DNA of 64,000 bases from Ganoderma boninense (lineage: Eukaryota > Basidiomycota > Agaricomycetes > Polyporales > Polyporaceae), in the NCBI GenBank assembly GCA_002900995.3, contig CM035311.1, forward strand, positions 1,178,001 to 1,242,000, read 5' to 3'. Both the position numbers and the translations under genes were made by a program. Below, piece after piece: positions 21,759 to 32,500 of the stretch (its first letter is position 1; each line of letters opens with the position of its first letter). The notes beneath the pieces were generated by a model. The model was not told the origin of the DNA. It did not search any database and saw nothing but the letters and a program-made list of their open reading frames with translations.

Positions 21759-22282
21759 TGAGCCGTGTCTAAGCGAGGTAAGCAGCCTGAGTGTGGCAAG
21801 CATTCGATGAATTTCTTCGAAATCTTGTCTAGATGGGGTCCGAGAAATGGCATCCTCGCGGACGATGTGCTGCTAAACACAATTCCATCCATCGCCAAAT
21901 ATGTACTACAGCACACCTTTCGCGAACGTTGCAAGCATCTGTTTTATTCACGATCAGGCGCGCGGCGTGGTCCGAGTTTTAAAGCGGAAGTCGTCGCCTT
22001 CTCCATCTCGTACGATAAGCCCGGTCGTTGTTTACTCGTTTCAAGCATCAATGCATTCCCTATTGAAGAACATTCAATTCTATATTCTGGTTTCTGGGCG
22101 ACTGCTTATCTCTTCTCTGCATGATTTGGACAGGATTCAGACGTAAGTTAGTTCTAACCTAGGTTCGTTTGATCTGCAGCCATGACGATCGGTTCAGCCA
22201 CAATAAATTAAGAACACGCCATTACTTGCTCTTGTCTCTTGCGAGAACGCAGCATATAGTTCCCTTCATGTTCGCCATGCGT
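21759..22282. other. Intergenic, 3' flank of hAT and promoter zone
   Basis: This contains an open frame from 21765 without a recognisable domain, then the upstream region of the secreted repeat-protein gene. Confidence 0.4.
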
Positions 22283-22290
22283 ATATAAGG
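22283..22290 (+). promoter_or_regulatory. TATA box of secreted repeat-protein gene
   Basis: TATATAAG lies about 120 bp before the ATG at 22412 and supports transcription of the plus strand, although the minus strand is also open throughout. Confidence 0.65.
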
Positions 22291-22411
22291 AGTAGGCATA
22301 AGCTTCCCTCTCTTCAACCAAGCTCATAATACAGCCAGGCTCGTAAGTCGACGTGCTCTCCCTCGCGTCTTCCCCCAGCGACTAACAATTCGCCCATACA
22401 CCCCAGCAAAC

Positions 22412-23050
22412 ATGCGTTCCATCCTCATAGCTGCCTTCTCCGCCATCGCGGTGGTCTCCGCGCTCCCAGTCGCCATCCCCAACGAGGAGGCTGACGGAAC
22501 CTTCCCCGTCCCCACTGGCATCCCCGGGTTCTCTTTCCCCATCCCCACCGGCGCCCCTGAGTCGTTCAGCTTCGCCTTCCCCAGCAACTTCCCCAGCCTC
22601 CCCACCGGTACCGACAGCGAGTCCTTCGCCTTCCCGACTGGCTTCCCTGGCTCGCTGCCATTCCCCTCCGAAGGTGGCCTGCCCGCGACCGAGTCTGCGC
22701 CGTTCGCGCTCCCCTCGGGCTTCCCCTCCGGCGGGTTCCCGGGGTTGTCCGCGTTCCCCAGCGGATTCCCCAGCGGCGGGTTCCTCAATGGCGGGTTCCC
22801 CAGCGGCGGGTTCCCATCCGAAGGGTTCCCCACTGGGTTCCCGGGTGGTCTGCCTACGGGTATCCCCACTGGGTTCCCGAGTGGCCTGCCTACTGGGTTC
22901 CCTGGCTCTGGCTCCTTCTCCTTCGGGGGTTTCCCGTCGCTCTCGCTCCCCCCGTTTCCCGCCCCGACCTCCGAGTCGATCTCGGAGCCCATCCCTACTA
23001 CGGACGTTTCGGCGAGCATCCCTGAGGCGACGCCTACTGTCAGCGTTTGA
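22412..23050 (+). CDS. Secreted Gly/Phe/Pro/Ser repeat protein
   Basis: This is a single-exon 212-residue protein. Residues 1-18 (MRSILIAAFSAIAVVSAL) form a typical signal peptide. The rest is low-complexity with degenerate units such as GFPSGG, GFPTG and LPTG, densest at residues 95-165, and ends SEPIPTTDVSASIPEATPTV. I find no Lys, Arg, His, Cys, Tyr or Trp after the signal, so the mature protein would be purely acidic. No Kex2 (KR) sites separate the repeats, so it is not an obvious peptide-pheromone or RiPP precursor. A wall or extracellular matrix role is possible but not shown. The minus strand is open in parallel; the TATA box and signal peptide favour this strand. Confidence 0.65.
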   Translation: MRSILIAAFSAIAVVSALPVAIPNEEADGTFPVPTGIPGFSFPIPTGAPESFSFAFPSNFPSLPTGTDSESFAFPTGFPGSLPFPSEGGLPATESAPFALPSGFPSGGFPGLSAFPSGFPSGGFLNGGFPSGGFPSEGFPTGFPGGLPTGIPTGFPSGLPTGFPGSGSFSFGGFPSLSLPPFPAPTSESISEPIPTTDVSASIPEATPTVSV

Positions 23051-24752
23051 GAACGCACGGACTAGGCATTCAAGGTAAGCGTCATTCTGTTTTGTTTTGG
23101 AAGGTACTGCGCATCGACTGACCTACGGCTGTTATTGTATCAGTGTCGACGACTTGCAGGACTCATCGCATCCGTTCATATCACTCCTTTAGAAACGTTC
23201 GATTTTAGTTTCCACAAAGCAGACACATTCCTTTCTTACGCTCACTACGGTCTCCTTTCCCGCGTTGGCGTTAGACAACGCTCGCAATCTGAGTTGGGGA
23301 AAATACGTGCTGTGAGTTCGGATCCCGCTTCGATACCCATTACACTCCTTGCTGTATTCCTGTTTCGCCTCATGAATAAGCACACATGCGCATGCAAACT
23401 GAAATTTCGGGATAGAAGAAAGGGAATATCACCAGCTGAGGTGGTGAGGTATAGTGCCTTACTAGATATTGGGGGAATGATGACGTCCAGGTACGGCCGA
23501 AACCAAGCTTGCATCTGCGAACATCGACGACTAGTCAGTGTCGTCACCGTCTTTTTCCATGGTCCGTCCTCGTCAGATGATACTTTTGGAATGGTATCAT
23601 CGAGAATTAGCTGCTAATGAGTACCTTGACTATTCGGAGGCCTGGGAGCACTCACAACGGATTCATATTCATGGAATTGAATGCTGGTACACTTTTCGTC
23701 ATGAATGTGCGAGAAACCACTGCTCGCTTCCACCCTGCTAACATGACCTGCAGGAAGAGGACTCGAGCATATTTTGCCTCTTTTCTCAGCGCCACTGTCC
23801 GCAGGAGGCCCTAGCCTGAGGTATGATCCGGGGAGCCCTGCCCCGAGGCCGTGACCGAGAATGGATGAAGTCGGAATCGGATGAGCAAGGGTCCAAAGGA
23901 TGATATGGTCTGAAAGGGTACTCGGCGTGTAGCTTCGGACGGGTGGAGGTCAGAGATGGAGGCGGATACGAGCAGATGCGAGCGTGCGGGCGGAAACGCC
24001 CGAGTCACGCGTTACCCTCATGCCAACAATGCCGGCGCTAAGGGCCCTCGTGTTGGGTCTTCTGGTTCTTGCGCGAACGTCCATGCGGCCACACACCGTT
24101 CAATCCGACGGAATGCGACAACTAATATCGACACATCAGTTCTGAAAGGAGACAGACTCTGATCTTGAGCTCAGCCCAGGAGCGTGCACATAGCGTGCCC
24201 TGCAGGCCTGAAACCAGGTGGTTAAGGGCAGAGACATGGATGGCGGTGCTGCTTCACTGTGAGAATGATGAGAAAACATAAGAATCCCATTTCTCGGGCA
24301 AAGAATGGGTTCCGATACCGAATATCAATACGTCGAGGCACGTTCGCCCGACGATTCGACTTGATGAATGGGTGCGAGAGTGGATCTCAGCAAATCTAGA
24401 AGTCCCGAGCATGTGAGTTATCGAAACCATATCACCCGCCTCATCGAGCCCAACGAATGGCAGGCAGTGCGAACGCACCCTCCGCACAGCCCATGTGATA
24501 CCTGGTTTTCATCTAACACGCGTCCAGTCGCGTCCTCGGCGTCAATACGCGCTTAGGACCGAACCTAGTTTCTGTGCCACTGCGGTGGCCCTTCCCTTGC
24601 CCCCATATCCATCGCCCCCATCTACCGCAGACACTTCGTCCACCTTTCTTCAGGACCCCCACCTTGGGTCTTCTATAGGAGCCCTTCGACCGCCCTCATC
24701 ATTCTCCTTATTGCACCTGAACTTCATCACCGAAGTCAGTCAACCACCCGAG
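23051..24752. other. Gene-poor region, nothing supported
   Basis: This 1.7-kb interval has scattered short frames on both strands without domains, splice-consistent chains or RNA structures that I can identify. Confidence 0.5.
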
Positions 24753-25749
24753 ATGGAATACATACGCCACACCTTTTCGCGCCCGATCCGCACATCGCCT
24801 CCCAAAATCGCAGCCCCTGTGCCCGTCAAGCACTGGAGCAACTTCGAGGCCATCCTGGACTGGCAGGAGCGCACATCGGACGCGCTGGATGATGGGTTCT
24901 ACAGCGACGAGCCGGTAAGTGCCAACGTCTCTCAAAAAACAACGCGAAAATACCCACAAAATATTCCAACCGCAGGCTATCCTGGCCCCGCTCCCCATCC
25001 TCAACGCTGCAGTGCGCGAAAACGACCGTCGCCGCAGCTGGGCCGCATACCGCAAGGTGGTTGAGGCCGACCCGAACACCACAATCGCGCCCCCCTGGCC
25101 GCCGTTCGTGGCGCCACCTTCCCCGTTACCTTCGCCCGACCTCAGCGTCTCTCCCGTCTGGGCGGAGCCGCTATCCCCGCCTGGCTTGGGACGCGGCGTC
25201 TCGTGCAACAGGAAGGACTCCCCGTTGCTGCTACCTCTGGAGCTCGCGCACGACGGCTACGCGTGGTGGAAGTACGTTCTCGCGGCGAGCCCCCCGTGCG
25301 TGGATGAGGCCCCCGCCTCCCGGTCCGGCTCCGAGTGCGGGGGATTCCGCCCGTTCTCCGACTCCGACACGGCTGGTACCAGCCCCTCGTCCTTCTCCTC
25401 GGCTTCGGGGGGCCGCAGCCTTGCGTTGCGCACGCCTGCAGAGGCACAGATAGAAGTGGGGGACGCCGGCGCCGGACTGCTGGAGCCTGCCGCAGCTGCT
25501 GCGCGGGCTGACGAGGACCTCGCGGCGTGCATTGCGCAGATGTTGCTGGAGTGCAGGGAGGACGCCGATTCGCACCTTGCACTGGGATCGATCCAAGGGC
25601 AGCTTGATGACGACGAGGATGAAGGAGAGGAGGATTCGTTGCAGGATGCGCATGTGTATGACTGCAGGCTCGAGAAGGAGATCAGGGAGAGAGCTGCGAT
25701 CGCACAGCATTTGAACTGGATGCTGAGGGGCGTCTTGCCGATGGGGTAA
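24753..25749 (+). CDS. Unknown protein, two exons, acidic C-terminus
   Basis: Exon 1 (24753-24914, MEYIRHTFSRP through DALDDGFYSDEP) joins in phase across a 61-bp GTAAGT intron to exon 2 (24976-25749), giving 311 residues. Exon 2 reads AILAPLPILNAAVRENDRRR with SWAAYRKVVEAD following, then a Pro/Ser/Ala-rich middle, an acidic stretch QLDDDEDEGEEDSLQD and a helical end KEIRERAAIAQHLNWMLRG. No domain is recognised. A small two-exon gene of similar layout lies 1 kb downstream, but the sequences are not clearly related. The clean splice and sustained frame support a real, probably lineage-restricted gene. Confidence 0.55.
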
Positions 25750-26782
25750 TAGACGGCTAGGATGTGCGTGGTTGAGGAGGGATGGAGCTCGGTGTCAGGG
25801 CGTTCAAGGTACGTTCCGCGCAGTGAACTCACCATGGACAGTGCCTGACTATGCGTGCTGCAGATTGCGAAGACGAAACCTGGCTGATTGCTCTCCGATA
25901 TGTGCTCCCCTAATCCGAATTTCTGCCTATTTCTGCCCGCACCGTGTATATTTGCTTTGTCGCTGACACGCGCTTGACTATGATGTATTTGTCGATCCAA
26001 GTTCGTGCGTGTACTATATTCGGCTGTCCTGTACGCGCATATGTATTATAACATCAGCGTCTTTTCGTGTAGACTATATCGCGGTGGAGGGAAGGCCGTG
26101 TGTACGATTATGTCATGAGTGTTGAAGGAGATCTTAGGGCGGAATAGATGCACATCAAGAAATACAGCCCCTCGCCTTGCGGATATTACCTGAGTCATGT
26201 CGGCGTGCCTCACAATTGACTGTAGAGCATGCTCTGTGGATAACAGAAGCGTAGTCCCAATGGATGTTCGACTCTTGTTTACCACTGCTTGTGGATCCGA
26301 CGTTCTACTCGCCGGCTGTCCAGAGAAGGTGAGACAAGCCCTCTTCCCTCGGACAAAAATATGACTGGCTTTGTAAGGGGGTTCAATGCACATCTCGTTG
26401 CCATTGCTTCGAGCCTCCAGGAAGGATGAAATAAGACGAGTGGCATTCTCGGTCCAAACGTCTCGGACAGCCGCCGGGATATGCCGAAATTATGGACAAA
26501 GGAACAAAAGAGAATGAAAGCGACGCTGACGTGCATGGCGACCCTGGACCGGCCCCAAAAAGAGCAGGCCCGTGTGACAAAGGACTCTACGCGTCCAGTC
26601 ACCACACGCGTGGACCCGGCCAAGCGCGCAAATCCGAACTTCATCACGAACGTTGACTTGCTCACGAACACGCACCTTGACTCTCCCCTCCATCCTCTTA
26701 ATCCTCCACACAACCGCGACTCCAGCTCGTCCTTGAGCACATCTATCATCCATCGCCTTTTTAGCATTGTCGACGCGTCCAA
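25750..26782. other. Intergenic between two unknown genes
   Basis: The one long minus-strand frame here (up to 26782) has no domain and overlaps the promoter of the next gene; I see nothing else. Confidence 0.5.
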
Positions 26783-27361
26783 ATGACCGCTCCCAACCGT
26801 ACCTTGTTCCCTTGCGCTCCCTTCAAGGGCAACTCTGTGGCCGCATCAAACGAGTCGACGAGCCACAACACGCACATCCAGGAAAACCAAGCAGGCTGCG
26901 AGCAGCCCGTAAGCATTTCTGGCACACTTTGCAGTCCTCTACCCACTCACCGTGCCTATTGTGGTTTCGTCCAACCACAGGACCGTGATCTCCCGCCTCT
27001 GGATACAGCCTTGCCATCCCCTCCCTTGATGTCGACCACAGGGCGCAAGCTTGAGTCCCCAACCACCGAAGTGAACAAGGATGAAGGCCAAGAAGCCAAG
27101 TCGGAGACCGGCAGCGACGTCGTGATGTCCCCGAGCTGGGGTGTCCTCCTCATCGCGCCCCGGCACTGCGGTCCCATCGACGAGGAGACCGACGTTGGAC
27201 AGCTGTGGGGAGACGCGACATACGGGATCCAGGGCCACACTTATCTCACCGACTCACCGGCCGATCCCACCGCCGAGGCATCCTTCAATTGGGAGAGGTT
27301 CTTCGCTGCGATACGCGACAACACGCTGCCGAACCTGGACCTCGTCGGCGCACATCAGTGA
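26783..27361 (+). CDS. Unknown small protein, two exons
   Basis: Exon 1 (26783-26908, MTAPNRTLFPCAPFKGN... ending CEQP) joins in phase to exon 2 (26981-27361), giving 168 residues. Exon 2 has a polar region (TTEVNKDEGQEAKSETGSD), then a more ordered part MSPSWGVLLIAPRHCGPIDE and FNWERFFAAIRDNTLPNLDL. Reading through the intron also stays open. No family is recognised. Support is the splice site and the ordered C-terminal part; expression evidence would be decisive. Confidence 0.45.
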   Translation: MTAPNRTLFPCAPFKGNSVAASNESTSHNTHIQENQAGCEQPVSISGTLCSPLPTHRAYCGFVQPQDRDLPPLDTALPSPPLMSTTGRKLESPTTEVNKDEGQEAKSETGSDVVMSPSWGVLLIAPRHCGPIDEETDVGQLWGDATYGIQGHTYLTDSPADPTAEASFNWERFFAAIRDNTLPNLDLVGAHQ

Positions 27362-27864
27362 GCTCAAGGCGCTCACAGGCCGTGCAAACCACAAGCTAGA
27401 TGCTGGTAGAATCACTGAACAGAGGTGCGTCAGCCGCTATTCTAGCAGCTCCGAAGGACCAGCAGGCTGAGACGTAGGACGTACAGTTTGTTCGCTGTTG
27501 ACAGCACTAGCGGCTTCAACCCTCCATACGCTGAAGCAAATTTGTCGCTCTTCCTTCCCTTGCTCTCGGACTCCGTCGCTGAATCCCAATCCCATGCTTT
27601 CTGTTGCGTTCGATTATCGCTGGTCTGTTTCTCATTTGTACTACTGTCATAACTCACCGTATCCTCGCATTTGTTATCCCATAACTATCAACACCCATTA
27701 GCTGTATTCTCAATCTGATAGATAAACTCTTACCGTTGAGCTGCAGAAGGAGAATGCCAACCAGGCCCTCCGTCGCGACGTCACGGCTCTGGTCGTTTTC
27801 AACACTCGACATCACATCGATCTTGTCTCCTACTGAATAATTGAACAAGTCGACCGTTGTCATC
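27362..27864. other. Intergenic upstream of tRNA-Pro
   Basis: No coding or RNA feature is visible here apart from the 5' flank of the tRNA gene. Confidence 0.5.
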
Positions 27865-27943
27865 GGCCTAATGGTCTAGTCGTATGATTCGCGCTTCGGG
27901 TTGTGCCTGCGCGAGGTCCTGGGTTCAATTCCCGGTTAGGCCC
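27865..27943 (+). tRNA. tRNA-Pro (anticodon CGG), with short intron
   Basis: GGCCTAA pairs with TTAGGCC, with discriminator C. The D-arm includes TGGTCTAGTCGTATGA, the anticodon stem TCGCGC/GCGCGA encloses TTCGGG plus about 7 intron nt (TTGTGCC), giving anticodon CGG. The T-arm contains GGGTTCAATTCCC, typical of tRNA-Pro. TTTTT follows at once. Confidence 0.93.
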
Positions 27944-27948
27944 TTTTT
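27944..27948 (+). terminator. Pol III terminator of tRNA-Pro
   Basis: Five T directly after the tRNA 3' end. Confidence 0.8.
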
Positions 27949-28056
27949 GTCCTTGCACTGGAGGATTCCGGCACTGCGGATCGATGTTTGTGAAAAATCA
28001 AAACTCATAGTTGCATAAAATGGCATATAAGCATATTTGAGTTCATACATAAGGTA

Positions 28057-29154
28057 TCATGAATGTGGCTGGGCAAATTTCTCAACCTGGCTAGGACGGG
28101 GTAGCCACTCCAGCCTAGCTCGACCGTCTTCGATCCACTCCTGCGGCACTATGGTTCCCCTGCTTCGGTAGAGCATCGCGTAAAGTGTGACCATCGCAGC
28201 GCCCTTCAAGCAAGCAACGCTAGCAACCTCGTCAAGATTTGCCGGTCGCCCAAGGAGATGGCCTGTAAAGTAGATCGCGCTCCCCACCACCGTCATCATC
28301 CTCCTTGTGTTCCCGACCTCCTCCAATTCCAGGGCCTTCTTCAGCACATGCCGGCAGACGGGGACCATGTCGTACGCTATGTCGAGGTTGTTGCAGAACC
28401 GCACGAGGAGGCCCTCTGGGTCCGTGCCGCTGGCGTCTGTGGCGTCGTCGGGGGCGCGAGCCCCGCCCGACTTGACGTTGAACACGTCCCTTAGCACCTT
28501 GTACGCCCTCTTCAAGTCATCCATGTCGACGTTCGACTGCTTGGAGATTTCGACAAAGGTGCGGGGTGTGTGCGCGATCCTGTATCCAACTAGGAGGCAC
28601 GCGGCTCGCATCGCTCGGCGGGCTAGATGTTTGCGGTGACGCGGGGGGAGGAGGCCCGCTTTCTCGACGCGCTCGTACAGGTCCCTCGCGATGGTAACGG
28701 CCGCCGTTGGGGGCACGACGTGCTCACACGTCGTCATAAGCGTCTTCTCAGAGGAACGTTCAGTGTGGAAGTCGTCTCGCGCTACGGGGAGCGACAATTC
28801 CACTTCGGCGAGGGGGTTGCAATCCCAGGCGTAGTCTAGATCTTCGCAGCCATGGCCGGAAAAATCTTGGCCGGAAGAATTCTGCGTCAAAGAGTTAGAT
28901 GCCGATATACATGCCTCCCATGAGTAGAGGACACTCACCCGCAAGTTGCTCCCGTCATCCATGACTCTGTTGTCCAGCACCAGGCCACAGGAACTACAGA
29001 CGAGGTCCCCGCTGTGGTACAATTCGACGATATTGGGGGGATCTTGTCGGCAGTACGGGCAGATAAGGCGGACTGCCAGATCGGGAGAGTAAACTGGGCC
29101 CTGAACGTTGCCGATGGGTTGAGCAGGGGTGAAAAGCTGCCAGGGAGACGCCAT
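28057..29154 (-). CDS. Divergent TFIIB-like transcription factor
   Basis: TFIIB bridges TBP and RNA polymerase II at promoters. This protein has the N-terminal zinc ribbon (LICPYCRQDPPNIVE, then SGDLVCSSCGLVLDNRV) and two cyclin folds. The first begins near TIARDLYERVEKAGLLP and contains HTPRTFVEISKQSNVDMDDL; the second spans DPEGLLVRFCNNLDIAYDMV to VTLYAMLYRSRGTIVPQEWI. A 57-bp intron (28938-28882) without stops can be removed in phase, leaving 346 residues. The B-reader segment that normally follows the ribbon (S-E-W-R-T-F type) is missing: after MDDGSNLR the sequence is unrelated. It therefore looks like a second, specialised TFIIB rather than the essential one, though that cannot be proved here. 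Confidence 0.8.
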   Translation of the reverse strand: MASPWQLFTPAQPIGNVQGPVYSPDLAVRLICPYCRQDPPNIVELYHSGDLVCSSCGLVLDNRVMDDGSNLRVSVLYSWEACISASNSLTQNSSGQDFSGHGCEDLDYAWDCNPLAEVELSLPVARDDFHTERSSEKTLMTTCEHVVPPTAAVTIARDLYERVEKAGLLPPRHRKHLARRAMRAACLLVGYRIAHTPRTFVEISKQSNVDMDDLKRAYKVLRDVFNVKSGGARAPDDATDASGTDPEGLLVRFCNNLDIAYDMVPVCRHVLKKALELEEVGNTRRMMTVVGSAIYFTGHLLGRPANLDEVASVACLKGAAMVTLYAMLYRSRGTIVPQEWIEDGRARLEWLPRPSQVEKFAQPHS

Positions 29155-29212
29155 GATTGGGTGTAGGTGTGGAAAAGGTTGTGTGGGGATCGACAGTCTG
29201 AGATTGTAGCCA

Positions 29213-29219
29213 TTTTATA
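29213..29219 (-). promoter_or_regulatory. TATA box of TFIIB-like gene
   Basis: TATAAAA on the minus strand, about 60 bp upstream of the ATG at 29154. Confidence 0.6.
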
Positions 29220-29580
29220 TTCAATGCACCTCCAGTGGCTCAACAGATGAAATCACGACGCTTTGCTTCGAGTAGCGGAACATTGTGCGCATGAGGACTA
29301 CCTGGTTCCACAAGTTTGGTGGTTGACAAGAAGGAGCAAAGCGGGTGGGGGAACTTCCAGGAGGCAAAGCGGATGACAGCACGTGGGCAAGGGAACAATG
29401 GATGAATGCAATTGACGCCCGACGCTTTGGACAAGAAATGGCCGGAGAGAACAAAAGAAAGTCTGAATGCGGCTGCGCGGTGATCAGAGGTGATCAGACG
29501 GATCGAGAGGATCGAGCTAGCTCTGTAAGCGTAGTTCGTCGCAAGTGCAGGAAGGACAGTACGCCCGCAGTTCAGCAAAG
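29220..29580. other. Intergenic between TFIIB-like and TFC4
   Basis: This 5' flank of the TFIIB-like gene meets the 3' end of TFC4; nothing else is visible. Confidence 0.5.
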
Positions 29581-32500
29581 CTAGAGAGACAGCCACCGAC
29601 GGTACAAAGCCTGTGCAAGGGGCGTAGCTCCCGTTGTCACGTAAATGAGAGACAGATTGTACGCTGCTTCTCGGGCCAGCCCGACGTCCTGAAGCAGATG
29701 GCGGTCAGACACGCCGGAGACCAGCAGACTACGAGTGGCACTCACGTCACTGACTATCAGCCTGGCGTCCGCAGCCTGCAAGACACGTTCATAATGTCGC
29801 ATAGCAAGAGAATGCAGACCTGAGCATCGCGTAAGACGGTGCTCCGCTGAGAACATGATAGATCTTACCCAACTGCTGGAACACACGTCCGAAATTATAT
29901 TCCACTTCATCAAGGCAGTCTCCCGTCCCACCCCGCAGCTCGCGATATTTTGTCAGGAACGCCATCCCCTGGATACGCCTCACAGTGAGCAACGGACGCA
30001 CGCTCACCCCTTGGGACTGACCTGAGTGATGAGGTGATGCCTGTTATCCGACTGTCGCTGCATCGCTCGCCCCACTGACGCAATCGCCAAAGACAGGGAT
30101 ACCAGCGGATCCTCTGGTGCATAGTCGTACGCCTGCAAGAGGTAGACTGCGAAACGTCAGCCGCAACCTAAATGACATGCCTCGAGGGTGGAGGCACTCA
30201 CACAGCGCACTCTGGTAGCTCCTGGCAGCCAGCAAGATCTGCCCATACACGGCGACGTTCAGCGGGTTCGGCTTCGTCGGCAGCTTCGACTTCTCCAACT
30301 CCGCAACCGCCGACGACTCGACGTCCTCGTCCTCGTCCGGCGCGTCGTCCGGATCCGCCTTCACCGAGCCCGGAAGACCGTACCGGCGTTGCGAGGTGTT
30401 GAACCGGAGCGCATCCGGGTTGTTCACTGCGGCGTCCGCGAGCCGCGTTTCTCGAAGCAGGTGCTTCGAGAGCGTGGAGGCGAGGAACGCGTCCGTCGCG
30501 CGGAGACCGCTGCCAAGAGAGGATATGAGAACCCGGATCGGTTCGTTATTGAACTGATGGCCATTGATTAGCTTGCGCGCCTGCTCCACGACTGTCTGGA
30601 ATTGGTCTGCGTGGATCGCGCAGGCTATGCGAAAGTCAGCCTCAGAACGTGAAAGCCAAGGCAATGAATAAAAGCGCACTAATAATGCCGAGACGTATGG
30701 AATCTTGAGACGATCTCGTCTGGAATGCGTTAGAGAACAGTAGATGGCGGAGGACCTCGTCACCCAGATCATACTGCCCTCGACGGGTGAGCAAGAAGGC
30801 ATACTACAGGCACTTGTGGGGTCAGAAAAGTAGCCAGTCAAGCGAAAATGGATGGACTCAACGTGCATGAACAAACGCAACCAGTCCTCAAACGAAATCG
30901 CTCGGAAGTTGTTCACGTTCTCAGATTTCGCGGCCTTCCTCGTGAGCGTATCGCGGCCTTGCAGTTCCGCATCAGTCCCTCTCCTCTCGCAGCGAGACCA
31001 CTGTGACACGTCAAACTGATCGCACCTAGTTCAAGCTGCAACCGCGACGCCATACTATCTTCGCTCGCCTCCGCTGTCTGCTTTCTCGAGCTTCTCGGGA
31101 ACATGCCCCTAAACCCACGATGTCGACTCGTCAAGAACAGTGCCCTCGTTTCCCTAAAGCTCTCAACGAGCTTTTCCGCCTCAACGAGCCACTCCCTTGT
31201 CGCCTCGTCCTCGTTCGCGAGCATACGCGGCCAGAGATCCTGCACACGGTGCCAGCTCTGCTGTACCTCGCGCTCCTTCTGAGCCTCGAGCTCACGCAGC
31301 TGCGTCGGAGAGAGTTTGTTCGCGGACTTGGCTGCGGCGCCCTTACCCTTCGTTGAGGTGCCGCGGACCTTGCCCTCTTCGAAGAGGGACGCAGACGAGG
31401 GGTCGGAGGGGTCGAACGTGCCTTCACGCTGCCCCGCTCTACGTTTGCGAGAATCGATGACTGTCAAGGGGAAAGGAGTGAACATGCAATGTCAACAGAT
31501 ATCATCTTCCGTGATTACCTTGCATAACCAACTCGAGTGCTTTGCGCGGTTCATTCAGGATTTCGAAGATCTCTGCTAGCTTCATCTTGGCGTCGTTATT
31601 CGATGGATCGGCCTGAATTACTGCAAGGATCTGTAAGCACCATAACCTGAACTAGGCACGAGGAACGAAGGCACACACCGTGTTCGTACACCTCTGCAGC
31701 CTCCTTGAGGTCTCCGACCATGCGCCGACAGATCCCAGCTTGAAGGAGCACGTGCATGCTGCTAGTCTAAAGTAGTCATTAGTGCAGTGTCGTCGTCCTA
31801 AGCAACTTTCCACAAAGCATACCCCTGCATCGCCTCCAAGCATCTCATAGATGTGCCCAGCTTCAGAGTACATCTCCCGTTCAAAGTACGCATCCGCAAT
31901 CTCCGAGAAAAGCGGAGCATACTCTGCAACGTCTTGCGCAAGAATGATCTTCGCATGCATCTGTGTGCTACACATGAGCACAGCATTCAACCAAACGTGA
32001 CATATATGCGCCGTCGGAAGCACACGAACCTTGCCCTCATCCACATCTCCACCTCTGATCCTCGCGATCGCCAGCCGGTGCCTCGCATTGACGTCCAGCG
32101 GATAACACCCCGGCGGCATCTCGCCCTCTCCACCCCTCACCATGCCCACGCCGCTCTCAGGCGGCACGTCCCACTCCCTGTCGTCCTCGCACGCGTCCCA
32201 GAACTTCTGAGCCGCCCTCCCCTGAAGCCATCTGCATCCCTTCCTGATCGTCTCCGCAGCCTTCCCGTACTCTCCCAGCGTGTTGTGCAGGTCCGCGAGG
32301 ACAAGGAGGTGCATGAGCCCAAACCCGCCCCCAGGAACATCCGCGCCACTTTCGGGGTCGACGCCGCGTCCAGAGGGGAAGGCCTCCATGTGGTGCGCGA
32401 ACGCACCCTGGAAGAGAGAGGCGCAGAGGGCGAGGTCCGAGAGCTCAATGAGGATTGGCCGCAGCTCGTCGAGCACGGGGAGGGAATGCGGGAGGCGTTT

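Noticed and set aside
26279..26782. A 167-residue minus-strand frame
   Set aside because: There is no domain, no splice pattern, and it overlaps the promoter of the downstream plus-strand gene.
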